Below the pieces are notes generated by a model that saw nothing but the letters and a program-made list of their open reading frames with translations, ran no database searches and was not told where the DNA came from. From the NCBI GenBank assembly GCA_963781065.1, contig CAWAET010000004.1, forward strand, positions 434,001 to 498,000: a DNA stretch of 64,000 nucleotides. Reading direction: 5' to 3'. Shown here in pieces: positions 22,529 through 31,170 of this stretch; position 1 is the first letter of the stretch; each line of letters starts with the position of its first letter. The translations under genes were made by a program, and so were the position numbers. The stretch is from CALZJC01 sp963781065. Its GTDB lineage: Bacteria > Acidobacteriota > Thermoanaerobaculia > Multivoradales > JAHEKO01.

Positions 22529-23448
22529 GTCTTGCAGCTCACTCCGTAGACGTGGCAGGTCCAGCAGGCAGGGTGGTCGAGGGCGAACGGGTCCAGCGTG
22601 TCGGCCAGGCTCTCGCCCATCTTGCCGCCGGGCTCGTTGACCAGGATCGGGCAGACCCAGACACCCTGGTCGGTGACCATGCGGCAGGCCGAGCACTGCA
22701 AGTGGTCCCAGCCGTCCTCCGGCGCATCGCCCGTGCGCAGCCGCTGCCAGGTCTCGTAGGCGCCGCCGCGCTCGACCTCGGCGCCGATCTGGAACATCGG
22801 CAGGATCTTGAGCCGCGGCTTGGCGATGCCGAGCTCGCCGAGCAGCCGGAAGAAGCGCTCCTTGCCCTGGACGCTGCCGTTGTCGTCGTGCACTTCGGTG
22901 ACGGTGATCACCGGGTTGAGCCCGGCCGCGACCAGGTTGCGGATCCCCTGCAGGATGCGCTCGAAGGTGCCCGCGCCGCGGATCGGGTCGTTGGCGGCCG
23001 CCTCGTAGCCGTCCATCGACACCCGCAGGTCGAGCGAGTAGTCGCTGGCCTCGTCCAGCCGGCGCAGCCGCTCGCATCGTGGCGGGTCGAGCAGCAGGCC
23101 GTTGGTCAGGACGTTGGCCGGCCCGACCGCGAGGGTCGCGGCCAGGATCGCCTCCATCTCCGGGTTGAGGAAGGGCTCGCCGCCGGTGAAGTAGTACTCG
23201 CGGACCCCTAGCGCGGCGGCCTCGTCGAGATAGCGGCGCACCTCGTCGAGGCCCAGGAACTCGTGCGTGTGGTTGGTCGGCGAGCAGGAGACGAAGCAGT
23301 GGGTGCAGGCCAGGTTGCAGATGGTGCCGCCGACCTGGAACCACAGCGTGTCGAGCGAGCGCAGCTCGACCACCGGCGCGTCCTCGCGCTGGCGGGCGCG
23401 GTCGCCGTAACGCTGTTGGGCCGACTGTTCGTGATTGGCAACACTCAT
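22525..23448 (-). CDS. Radical SAM protein with SPASM-like C-terminal cysteines
   Basis: 307-residue radical SAM enzyme. The 4Fe-4S motif is GTICNLACTHCFVSC (C-x3-C-x2-C), followed by the GGE motif in YFTGGEPFLNPEM. The C-terminus has seven cysteines (LQCSACRM, VWVCPI, CWTCHVYGVSCKT), consistent with an auxiliary cluster of the SPASM/twitch type found in peptide- and cofactor-modifying members. ATG 23448 was chosen because GGAG lies upstream and the frame begins MSVANHEQ; an extension to 23499 is possible. The gene is first in a minus-strand unit with the overlapping phosphoesterase, divergent from the PKS operon. No precursor peptide gene was recognised nearby. Confidence 0.88.
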   Translation of the reverse strand: MSVANHEQSAQQRYGDRARQREDAPVVELRSLDTLWFQVGGTICNLACTHCFVSCSPTNHTHEFLGLDEVRRYLDEAAALGVREYYFTGGEPFLNPEMEAILAATLAVGPANVLTNGLLLDPPRCERLRRLDEASDYSLDLRVSMDGYEAAANDPIRGAGTFERILQGIRNLVAAGLNPVITVTEVHDDNGSVQGKERFFRLLGELGIAKPRLKILPMFQIGAEVERGGAYETWQRLRTGDAPEDGWDHLQCSACRMVTDQGVWVCPILVNEPGGKMGESLADTLDPFALDHPACWTCHVYGVSCKT

Positions 23449-23634
23449 GGGTCTGTCGACTCCTGTGTTTGATTCGGCATCCCGACCGGTGACGGGCATC
23501 GTGCCCGCGGCCGCCGGCGGGTCTTTGGGCGGAGCCGGTCGAGGTTCCTTGAATCTACCGCCGTATACGCCGCCGCGGACCGGGCGGATTGGCGACGGGC
23601 GGGCAGTCTACAGCAGGGCGCTTGGACTCCTGGC

Positions 23635-23640
23635 TATACT
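23635..23640 (+). promoter_or_regulatory. Possible -10 element ahead of the phenolic-lipid operon
   Basis: TATACT lies 62 bp upstream of the PKS GTG start within the 254-bp divergent spacer. No good -35 hexamer is spaced correctly, so this is only a candidate. Confidence 0.25.
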
Positions 23641-23702
23641 GACTCCGAGTTGACCAGGATCGAGTCCAACGGGGGGCGGGTGCGGCCGCGGGCGGGGGTC
23701 GC

Positions 23703-24752
23703 GTGAGGATCGCCGCCGTCGGCACGGCCCTGCCGCCCAACTACTACGGCCAGGAGGAGCTGCTGGCGGCCTTCCGCGAGCTCTGGTCGGGCCGGGTGCG
23801 CAACATGGACCGGCTGGAGAGGCTGCACCGCAACGTCCTGGTGGGCGGCCGCCACCTGGCGCTGCCGCTCGAGGAGTACCACGCGCTGGAGACCTGGGGC
23901 CAGTCCAACGACGCCTGGATCCGCGTGGCGCAGGAAGTTGGCGAGGCGGCGATCCGCCAGGCGATGGAGCGCGCCGGGCTGGAGCTCGAGGAGATCGACG
24001 CCATCATCTTCGTCACCGTCACCGGGGTGGCGACGCCGTCGATCGATGCCCGGCTGATGAACCGGCTGGGCCTGTCGCCGCGGGTCAAGCGGATGCCGAT
24101 CTTCGGCCTCGGCTGCGTCGCCGGCGCCGCCGGCATCGCCCGCGCCGCCGACTACGTCAAGGCCTACCCCGACCAGGTGGCGCTGCTCCTCTCGGTGGAG
24201 CTGTGCTCGCTGACCCTGCAGCGCAAGGACTTCTCGATCCCCAACCTGATCTCCTCGGGGCTGTTCGGCGACGGCGCGGCGGCGGTGGTGGTGGTCGGCG
24301 ACGAGCGGCCGAGCGACGGCCCGCGCATCGTCGCCACCCGCTCGATCTTCTATCCCGACACCGAAGGGGTGATGGGCTGGGAGATCTCGGAGAAGGGCTT
24401 TCAGGTGGTGCTGTCGGCGGAGGTGCCGCAGATGGTGACCGGCCACCTGCGGGACGACGTCGATCGCTTCCTGGCCGATCACGGCACCAGCCGCGCGGAG
24501 ATCCGCAGCTGGGTGGCCCACCCCGGCGGCCCGAAGGTGCTCGAGGCGATGGCCGAAGCGCTCGAGCTCTCGCACGGCGAGCTCGACGTCACCTGGCGCA
24601 GCCTGGGCGAGGTGGGCAATCTCTCCTCCACCTCGGTCCTGCTGGTGCTCGAGGAGACCCTGCGCGAGCACCGGCCCGAACCCGGCAGCCTGGGGATGCT
24701 CCTGGCGATGGGACCGGCGTTCTGCTCCGAGCTGGTGCTGCTCGAATGGTGA
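23703..24752 (+). CDS. Type III polyketide synthase (chalcone synthase-like)
   Basis: 349-residue thiolase-fold condensing enzyme. The catalytic Cys is in FGLGCVAGAAG, the His in WVAHPGGPKVLE and the Asn in GEVGNLSSTSVL, the Cys-His-Asn triad of type III PKSs and KAS III. VTVTGVATPSIDARLMNRLG is characteristic of bacterial type III PKSs such as SrsA and BpsA. It would extend a fatty acyl starter with malonyl-CoA to an alkylresorcinol or alkylpyrone. GTG 23703 is the start. Its stop overlaps the ATG of the methyltransferase gene. The next two genes complete a phenolic-lipid operon. Confidence 0.9.
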   Translation: MRIAAVGTALPPNYYGQEELLAAFRELWSGRVRNMDRLERLHRNVLVGGRHLALPLEEYHALETWGQSNDAWIRVAQEVGEAAIRQAMERAGLELEEIDAIIFVTVTGVATPSIDARLMNRLGLSPRVKRMPIFGLGCVAGAAGIARAADYVKAYPDQVALLLSVELCSLTLQRKDFSIPNLISSGLFGDGAAAVVVVGDERPSDGPRIVATRSIFYPDTEGVMGWEISEKGFQVVLSAEVPQMVTGHLRDDVDRFLADHGTSRAEIRSWVAHPGGPKVLEAMAEALELSHGELDVTWRSLGEVGNLSSTSVLLVLEETLREHRPEPGSLGMLLAMGPAFCSELVLLEW

Positions 24753-25276
24753 CGCGCTGGCTCTACCTCGGCCTCATCCTGCTGGTCGTCTTCCAACGCT
24801 CGACCGAGCTGCGGCTGGCCCGGCGCAACGAGCGGCTGGCGAGGGCGGCGGGCGCGATCGAGTTCGGCGGCGGCCACTTCCCCTGGATGGTCGCGATCCA
24901 CACCCTCTTCCTGATCTCCTGCGTGGCCGAGGTCTGGCTGCTGGACCGGCCCTTCGCGCCGGCAGCGGCGGGGGCGATGCTGCTGCTGCTCGCCGGCGCC
25001 ACGGCGCTGCGCTACTGGGCGATCTCCACCCTGGGCGAGCGCTGGACCACCCGCATCCTGGTGCGGCCGGGCCTGCCGCTCGTGACCGGCGGCCCCTATC
25101 GCTGGCTGCGCCATCCCAACTACCTGGCGGTGGTGATCGAGATCGCCGCCCTGCCGCTGGTGCACGGCGCCTGGCTGACCGCGGTGGTCTTCAGCGTCGT
25201 CAACGCGGCGCTGCTGACGGTGCGGATCCGGGCCGAGAACGCGGCGCTGGCGGGTCACGCAGGCCGCCCGGGGTGA
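24746..25276 (+). CDS. Isoprenylcysteine carboxyl methyltransferase-family protein (SrsB/BpsB-like)
   Basis: 176-residue integral membrane methyltransferase of the ICMT family. Hydrophobic segments at about 4-18, 45-63 and 72-90 precede the conserved GPYRWLRHPNYLAVVIEIAA block (HPNY), which binds S-adenosylmethionine. ATG 24746 overlaps the PKS stop (ATGGTGA), and its own stop overlaps the next start (GTGA). In Streptomyces and Bacillus the homologues next to a type III PKS O-methylate the alkylresorcinol or alkylpyrone; the same role is inferred here. Confidence 0.87.
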   Translation: MVTRWLYLGLILLVVFQRSTELRLARRNERLARAAGAIEFGGGHFPWMVAIHTLFLISCVAEVWLLDRPFAPAAAGAMLLLLAGATALRYWAISTLGERWTTRILVRPGLPLVTGGPYRWLRHPNYLAVVIEIAALPLVHGAWLTAVVFSVVNAALLTVRIRAENAALAGHAGRPG

Positions 25277-26388
25277 GCCGTGCGAAGCCCGACCTGCTGA
25301 TCGTCGGCGGCGGACCGGCCGGTCTCGCCACGGCGATCGCGGCCAGGCTCGGCGGCCTCACCGCCACGGTGCTCGACCGCTCGCGGCCGCCGATCGACAA
25401 GCCCTGCGGCGAGGGGCTGATGCCGGCCGGAGTGGCGCGGCTCGAGGCCTTGGGCGTGCGGCTGCCCGAGGGGGCCGGGCGACCGTTTCGCGGCATCCGC
25501 TACCGTGACGGGGAGCACGTGGCCGAGGCCGAGTTCCCCGGCGCTCCGGGCCTCGGCTTGCGCCGCACCACGCTGCACGGGGCGCTGGCGCGGCGCGCCG
25601 CGGAGGTGGGGGTCGACCTGCGCTGGGACACCGGGGTCCGCGGCCTTGCCGAGGGCGGCGTGGCCACCGCCGAAGGCGTGCTCAAGGGTCGCTGGCTGGT
25701 CGGTGCCGACGGCCTCAACTCCCGCCTCCGCCAATGGGCGGGCCTCGAGACCGAGGGGCCGCGCGGCCCCCGACGGCGGTTCGGGGTGCGGCGGCACTTC
25801 CGGCGCGAACCGTGGACCGACAAGGTGGAGGTCTGGTGGGCCGACGGGGTCGAGGCCTACGTGACCCCGGTGGCGGCGCAGGAGATCGGCGTGGCGATGC
25901 TGTGGAGCGGCGGCAAGTCGCGCTTCGACCGGCTGCTGCGCCGCTTTCCCGGGCTCGCGGAGCGCCTCGCGGGGGCCGAGGTCAGCTCCCGGGACCAGGG
26001 CACCGGCCCGCTCGATCGGCGCCCGCGACGGGTCTACAAAGACCGCCTGCTGCTGGTCGGCGACGCCGCCGGCTACGTCGACGCCATCACCGGCGAGGGC
26101 CTCGACCTGGCCTTCCACCAGGCATTCGCCCTGGTCGAGGCGGTGCGCAAGGGGGACCCGCGGCACTACTCCCGCTACTGCCGCCGGCTGACCCGGCTGC
26201 CGTTCGCGCTCATCCACCTGCTGCTCTTCGCCGAGCGCCGCCCGGCGCTGCGCCGCCGCCTGATCCGCACCCTGGCCGACGATCCGCGCCTCTTCCAGCG
26301 CCTGCTGGCGATCCACTCCCGCGACCGCCCGCCCCACAGCCTGGGCCTCACCGGCGCCTGGGCCCTCGCCCGTGGCCTGATGCGGTGA
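25273..26388 (+). CDS. FAD-dependent monooxygenase / geranylgeranyl reductase-family flavoprotein
   Basis: 371-residue flavoprotein. The FAD site LLIVGGGPAGLATAIAARLGG is at the N-terminus. The block KPCGEGLMPAGVARLEALG is typical of the geranylgeranyl reductase/PHBH-like group, and LLVGDAAGYVDAITGEGLDLA is the second FAD motif. GTG 25273 overlaps the stop of the methyltransferase gene (GTGA). In S. griseus, srsC encodes a flavoprotein hydroxylase that oxidises the phenolic lipid made by SrsA and SrsB; the gene order here is the same, so ring hydroxylation is the inferred task. Confidence 0.87.
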   Translation: MSRAKPDLLIVGGGPAGLATAIAARLGGLTATVLDRSRPPIDKPCGEGLMPAGVARLEALGVRLPEGAGRPFRGIRYRDGEHVAEAEFPGAPGLGLRRTTLHGALARRAAEVGVDLRWDTGVRGLAEGGVATAEGVLKGRWLVGADGLNSRLRQWAGLETEGPRGPRRRFGVRRHFRREPWTDKVEVWWADGVEAYVTPVAAQEIGVAMLWSGGKSRFDRLLRRFPGLAERLAGAEVSSRDQGTGPLDRRPRRVYKDRLLLVGDAAGYVDAITGEGLDLAFHQAFALVEAVRKGDPRHYSRYCRRLTRLPFALIHLLLFAERRPALRRRLIRTLADDPRLFQRLLAIHSRDRPPHSLGLTGAWALARGLMR

Positions 26389-27037
26389 GGGAATCGAACC
26401 GCTCCATCACCGAGGGTCTTGGGCGCTGGCGCGCACGGACCGGTCGGCTCAGAGCACGATTCCGAGTGTCTGTGCGGTGGGGCCGGTCGGCTGTGGAGCG
26501 GAGTGCTGGGCGTCAGCGCGTTGAGACCGGTCGGCTATGGAGTCGAGAGGCGGGCCTTGGCGTGCTTGGGCCGGTCGGCTATGGAGCCGAGAAGTGGGGG
26601 GCCCCGGGTACCGGCTCGGCTCAGTCGGACTTTGAAAGTCGCCTCGCCTGCGCACTCGCGACGCGCGGCACCGGTTGGTGGCCTCCGAACGGCTGGTGCT
26701 GTAGCGCTGCTCGTGAGCTACCTGAGACCCCCCACCTCTCGGCTCCGCCGCCGACCTCCGGTGGTGGCGGCTCGGATCCTGGTTCTTCGGTGCCGCCGAC
26801 CTCCGGCGGTGGCAGCTCGGATCTTGGTTCTTCGGTGCCGCCGACCTCCGGCGTTGCCGTGACGTTGGTCTCCACGCTAGCCATCGACCTCCGGCGGTGA
26901 TTGCCTCCGCGCCCAGGCCGGAGACCGAGACCACCGGTGATGCGCTGCCGCTGCGGCTTGTAGCGGCCCCAAGCAGTATCTCGAATCACCGAGCGCGGTC
27001 GGCTCCGCCGCCGGTCTGCAATGGCGACCCCCAGCGC
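26389..27037. repeat. 649-bp repeat-rich region without a convincing gene
   Basis: Two kinds of repetition fill it. From about 26436 to 26590 a short motif CCGGTCGGCTATGGAG or a close variant recurs four times, irregularly spaced. At 26748-26855 a 45-bp unit beginning CCGCCGACCTCCGG is tandemly repeated (starts 26748, 26793, 26838), the third copy decaying. Overlapping frames on both strands are open through it because 45 is a multiple of 3. None has a ribosome site or known domain, so I do not call a gene. Confidence 0.6.
26748..26855. repeat. 45-bp tandem repeat (two full units, one partial)
   Basis: Units start at 26748, 26793 and 26838. Each reads CCGCCGACCTCCGGYGGTGG, then a variable base pair, CTCGGAT and YTTGGTTCTTCGGTG-like bases. 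The first two match at most positions; the third follows them for about 18 bases and then diverges. Confidence 0.7.
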
Positions 27038-29805
27038 CTATTTCGGGTTGCCGTCCGCGTCGAGTCGCGAGATTTCGCCGTAGCTCGAGCTCGCGCACCC
27101 CGGCCTCGATCTTCTCCAGGTCGCCGATCACCAGCCAGAAGAGCTTGCCCCGGGTCGACGTACCGCGCCGCCGCCGCCGCCAGGTCCGCCTCGGTGAGGG
27201 CGCGCATGTTGGCGGCGTAGTCGTAGTAGTACTCGGCCGGGTAGCCGTAGTTCACCAGGTCGATCGCCGCCCCCTCGAGCGCCCGCAGCGTCTCGAACCT
27301 TCCGGGAAGCCGCAGCGTCATGTTGCGCATGATGCTGGCGAACTCCTCGCCGGCGACCGGCCGCTCGCCGGCGATGCCGGCGATCTCGGCCGCCACCTCG
27401 ACCATCGACTCCTTGGTCTTGTCGGTCTGCACCGGCGCCAGGACGATGAACGGCCGCTGGCCGCGGGCGTCGGCCAGCAGGCCGCGGGTGCCGTAGCTCC
27501 AGTGCTTGTCGAGCCGCAGGTTGCGGTTGAGGCGCGAGGTCGACATGCCGCCGAAGAGCCGCATGACGGCCTCCATCGCCAGGTCGTCGGGCTGGCCGCC
27601 CGGCTGTGAGAGGTGGCCGGCGACGATCACCGACTGCTCGGCGCCCGGCTTGTCGATCAGGAAGACGCGGCCGCTCGAGGCGGTCTGGCGGCGCTCGATG
27701 TTCTTCTCCGGCGCGTTGCCGGCGGCCCAGCCGCCGAAGGCCTCTTCGAGCAACGGCACGATCTCGGCCAGGGTGGTGTCGCCGGTGACGATCAGGCTGG
27801 CCGAGCCGGGCCGGAACCAGGCGCGGTGCCAGGCGGCGAGGTCGTCGCGGGTCAGGCCGCCGACGGTGGCCTCGAAACCGGCGCCGCTCAACGGGTTGGC
27901 GTAGGCGTGGCCGGCGCCGTACATCAGTCGCGGCGCCACCCGCAGCACGGCGCCGAAGGGGCTGGCCTTCTCCTGCTCGATCGCCGCCAGCCGCCGCTGC
28001 TTGTTGATCTCCACCATCTCGGCCGGGAAGGAGGGCTCGAGCACCACCTCGGCCAGCAGCTCGAGAGAGGGCGCCAGGTTCGGTTTCAGCGCCCGCAGGT
28101 TGACGAAGGACTGGTCCAGCGAGCTGTCGGTGGACAGCTCGGCCCCGACCGCGTCCAGGGCGTCGGCGATCTCGAAGGCGTCGCGGTTGGCGGTGCCCTC
28201 GTCCATCAGGTCGAGGGCGAGCGAGGCGAGGCCGGCGGTCGCGGTGGTGTCGGCCGAGTAGCCGGCGTCGACCGCCAGGGCGATGTTGACCAGCGGTGCC
28301 GTGTGCCGCTCGAGCAGCAGCACCTCGAGGCCGTTGGCGAGCTGCGCCCGCTGGACCTCGGGGAAGGCAACGTCGGGGGCCTCGCCCAGGGCCGGCAGCA
28401 CCGAGCGGTCGAGCTCGTCCGCCGCCGCCGAGAGCTCGGGGAACGGTTCCACGGTCAGGGTGTAGTGGGGCTCCGAGAGCCACTTGCGGCCGCTCTCGAG
28501 GACCGCCGCGGGGGTCGCCTCGGAGAGCACCCCGAGGTGATCCAGGTAGGCGTCCGGCTTGCCGCCGAAGGTCATGCTCTCGGCCAGGATGTCCGAGCGG
28601 CCGCCAAAGCCGCCGAGCCGTTCCATGCCGCGCACGAAGTCGGCCAGGGTGCGGGTCCGGGCGGTGGCCAGCTCGCCGGCGCTCGGGCCGGCCTCGAGCA
28701 GCTCGGCCAGCACGGCGTCGAGCTCGCGCTCGGCCGCGGCCGGGTCGACGCCGGGCTTGACCGTGACGATGAGGAACAGGTTGCTGGCCAGCTCCTTCTC
28801 CCAGACAAAGGTCGAGACCTCGGTGGCCAACTCCTTGTCGAAGACCAGCCGGCGGTCGAGCCGGCCGCTCTTCGAGCCGCTCAGCACGCTGGCCAGCAGG
28901 TTGAAGTGGGTCGTCTCGCGCTCGCCCCAGGGCGGCAGCTGGTAGACCCGGTAGATCCGCGCCTGCGGCACCCGGTCCTGCAGCCGGTCACGCACGTTGC
29001 GCTCGAAGCGCGGCACCCACTCCTGGTAGTCGGGGGTCGGCGGCCCCGGCGGGATGCCGCCGAAGTACTTCTCGACCAGCTCCAGGGCGCGCTCGGCGGT
29101 GATGTCGCCGGCCAGCGACAGGACGCAGTTCTGGGGGCCGTAGTAGGTCTCGTACCACTGCTTGATGTCGTCCAGCGTGGCCGCGTCGAGGTCTTCCATG
29201 CGGCCGATCGTCGACCAGCTGTAGGGGTGCGAGTAGGGGTAGATCGACTCGACGATGCGGCCGAAGACCTTGCCGTAGGGCCGGTTCTCGCCCTGGCGCT
29301 TCTCGTTCTGGACCACGCCCCGCTCGCGTTCGAGCATCTCGGCCGACAGGTTGCCGGCGAGGAAGCCCATCCGGTCGGCCTCGAGATAGAGCGTGCGCTC
29401 GAGGCCCGAGACCGGCACGTCCTCGAAGAAGTTGGTGCGGTCGTTCGAGGTGGTGCCGTTGCGGTTGTTGACCCCCAGATCGTCCATCGCCTCGCGGAAG
29501 CCGTGCGGGTAGTTCTCGGAGCCGTTGAAGAAGAAGTGCTCGAACAGGTGCGCGAACCCGGTCCGCCCGCGCCGCTCGTGGCGCGAGCCGACGTGGTACC
29601 AGACGTTGACCGCCACGATCGGCACGCTGTGGTCCTCGTGCACCAGCAGGGTCAGGCCGTTGTCGAGGACGAACTTCTGGTGCGGGATGCGGAGGTCCTC
29701 GAGATCGATCGGTTTCTGGGCGGGGGCTGCGCTGGCGGACAGGGCGAGGATTGCGACGAGGAGGATAAGAACAGCGCGCGGGTGCGTCAGGGGACTTGTG
29801 GGCAC
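27038..29805 (-). CDS. M16 family metallopeptidase (tandem M16 domains), apparent frameshifts at 3' end
   Basis: Exported zinc peptidase of the pitrilysin/insulinase family. A signal peptide (VLILLVAILALSASAAPAQ) precedes an active N-terminal M16 domain with HLFEHFFFNGSENYP (HxxEH, usually HLLEH) and the distal Glu in ERERGVVQNEK. A second, inactive M16 half follows. GTG 29805 is preferred for its GGAG 8 nt upstream over TTG 29829. Near the 3' end, one extra base in the C-run at 27148-27151 and one extra T at about 27081 shift the frame. Correcting both gives VIGDLEKIEAGVRELELGEI and RLDADGNPK with a stop at 27038, the normal family ending. Uncorrected, the frame runs to 26986. Sequencing error or a real lesion cannot be told apart. 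Confidence 0.85.
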
Positions 29806-30233
29806 GGTTGGATCTCCAGCGGTAGACAAGTGAAGTCGCCGGGTCGCCGCGGGCGACTCGGTCCGGGAGGTAAGTCTAGGTACGTTCTGGTTGGTGGTGG
29901 GTTTTCGGCATCATCCAGTCGCGGGCTGTCGAATGCGGTCAGGTGTCGAGCGATGGCCCGCTACGAGCCGCTGAGCTTTTGCTCCGTGGCGCTGCCTCCG
30001 CGTGGTGGCAGGGGCTGTCGATTCGAGGTCGAAGACCGCGGCAGGGCGGAGGCTTTGATGCCGGCGCCGGAATCCCGGCCACCGGGGACGAGGCGGGGGT
30101 GATCGAGGGCAAGGCCCGCCCCAAGCAGGGGGCTACCGCCGGCAGGGGGCCTACCCGCGCGTGCGGTGTGGGCGCGAATACTGACATGATAGTAATTAGA
30201 TAAATAAGGCGAAGCAGTTCGCTGGGGGTAGAC
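29806..30233. other. 428-bp divergent spacer between M16 peptidase and CARDB protein gene
   Basis: No gene is seen. The last 60 bp (30175-30215) are markedly AT-rich for this genome (ATAGTAATTAGATAAATAAG), with CTGACA at 30181 and TAAATA at 30201, probably a promoter for the gene at 30234 although the spacing is only 14 bp. A GGGGGT ribosome site precedes that ATG. The rest is GC-rich with small palindromes. Confidence 0.4.
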
Positions 30234-31163
30234 ATGACGAGGATTAGAGCCTCCTACAGCCGCTCCGGATCGGCCTTGAGAGCGATTCTCTTGTGGCACC
30301 CTAGGGGCCCAAGGGGCGGCCTCTGGGTGGTTCTTGGTCTGCTAGTGGCAGCGCAGTTCGCGGTTGCCCAGGAGTCCGCGGAACTGGCGGTTGTCCTGGC
30401 TCCCGGGTCCTCCGCCGAGGAGGAACGGCCCTTCATCGCCAGTGCCGGACAAGGGCCCGAGACCAACTCGGTGGCCGTGGGGCCGGGGACCGCGTCCGCG
30501 CCGACGGTCAAGCTCATTGGGCCGGGAACGTCGATCGAGCACGCCTTTAGGGTCACAGTCCACCTGCGCAGCTCTGAAGAGTGGTACCGGGCAAGAAGAC
30601 TCGGCTTGGACGCCATCAGGATAGGCAGCGACCAGTACGAGTTGCCGCTCGAGGTGCTGCTCGGGCTCCGGCGGCAGGGGATCGCTTTCGACATCGTCGG
30701 TGGGACCACGCGGTTGATGGTTCTGCCCCGGGCGCTGGAACAGACGTCGCCGCAGGCCAGCATGGCACCTGCTCAGCCCGGGGTTTCCGGCTTCCCCACG
30801 CTGGCCACGGGGTCGATAGAGCTGTACAGCGGCCAGATCGATGTCTACATCGAAGACAACACTGGACAGGGTCAGTACTACCGGATGCGAAGCCAGGTAG
30901 CGCCCGCCGGTGCTGAGGTGACTGACCTCCGCTATCGACTGCGGACGCGACCGTGGTGGTCTCGACGTCGAGGCGCAGCTGGGAGCCAGGCGGCCAGCGT
31001 AGAGCAGCAGCCCGTGGACCGCGACCACGGTGACCGTGCACAGGAACACCTCGGGGCCGACGCGGACGATCTCGGCGATGCGCGAGTAGATGCCGGGGCC
31101 GGCGAAGGAACAAGTGCAGGGCGACGCCGCCGAGCAGCATCGCGCCCTCGAGCTGGCGTATGA
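30234..31163 (+). pseudogene. 5' part of an interrupted secreted CARDB-type protein gene
   Basis: Starts MTRIRASYSRSG with a signal-like segment (LWVVLGLLVAAQFAVAQES). Residues to about 237 read as a genuine exported protein, including SIELYSGQIDVYIEDNTGQG. After TDLRYRLRT the frame runs into foreign sequence (30945-31170) that codes for a membrane protein on the other strand, and stops at TGA 31161. The true protein appears to continue in the same frame from 31170 to 32114, so both parts once formed one gene. Sequence between the two original parts seems to have been lost or replaced. Confidence 0.65.
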
Positions 31164-31170
31164 CTCCGGC
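30945..31170 (-). pseudogene. Antisense fragment of a DUF819-like membrane protein gene
   Basis: Read on the minus strand, this stretch gives VIRQLEGAMLLGGVALHLF, then, one frame over, FAGPGIYSRIAEIVRVGPEV and FLCTVTVVAVHGLLLYAGRL, then, after another shift, LRLDVETTTVASA. In this order the pieces resemble the conserved C-terminal half of DUF819 permease-like proteins (LHLFFAxxG, GPxxFL, VHGLLLYAGR, VASxA). It is under 80 codons, needs two frame changes and has no start or stop, so it is a remnant. It interrupts the plus-strand CARDB protein gene. Confidence 0.55.

Noticed and set aside
26386..26412. tRNA-like T-arm on the minus strand (GGTTCGATTCCC)
   Set aside because: The bases on either side do not form the 5-bp T-stem, and no anticodon or acceptor arms can be built around it.
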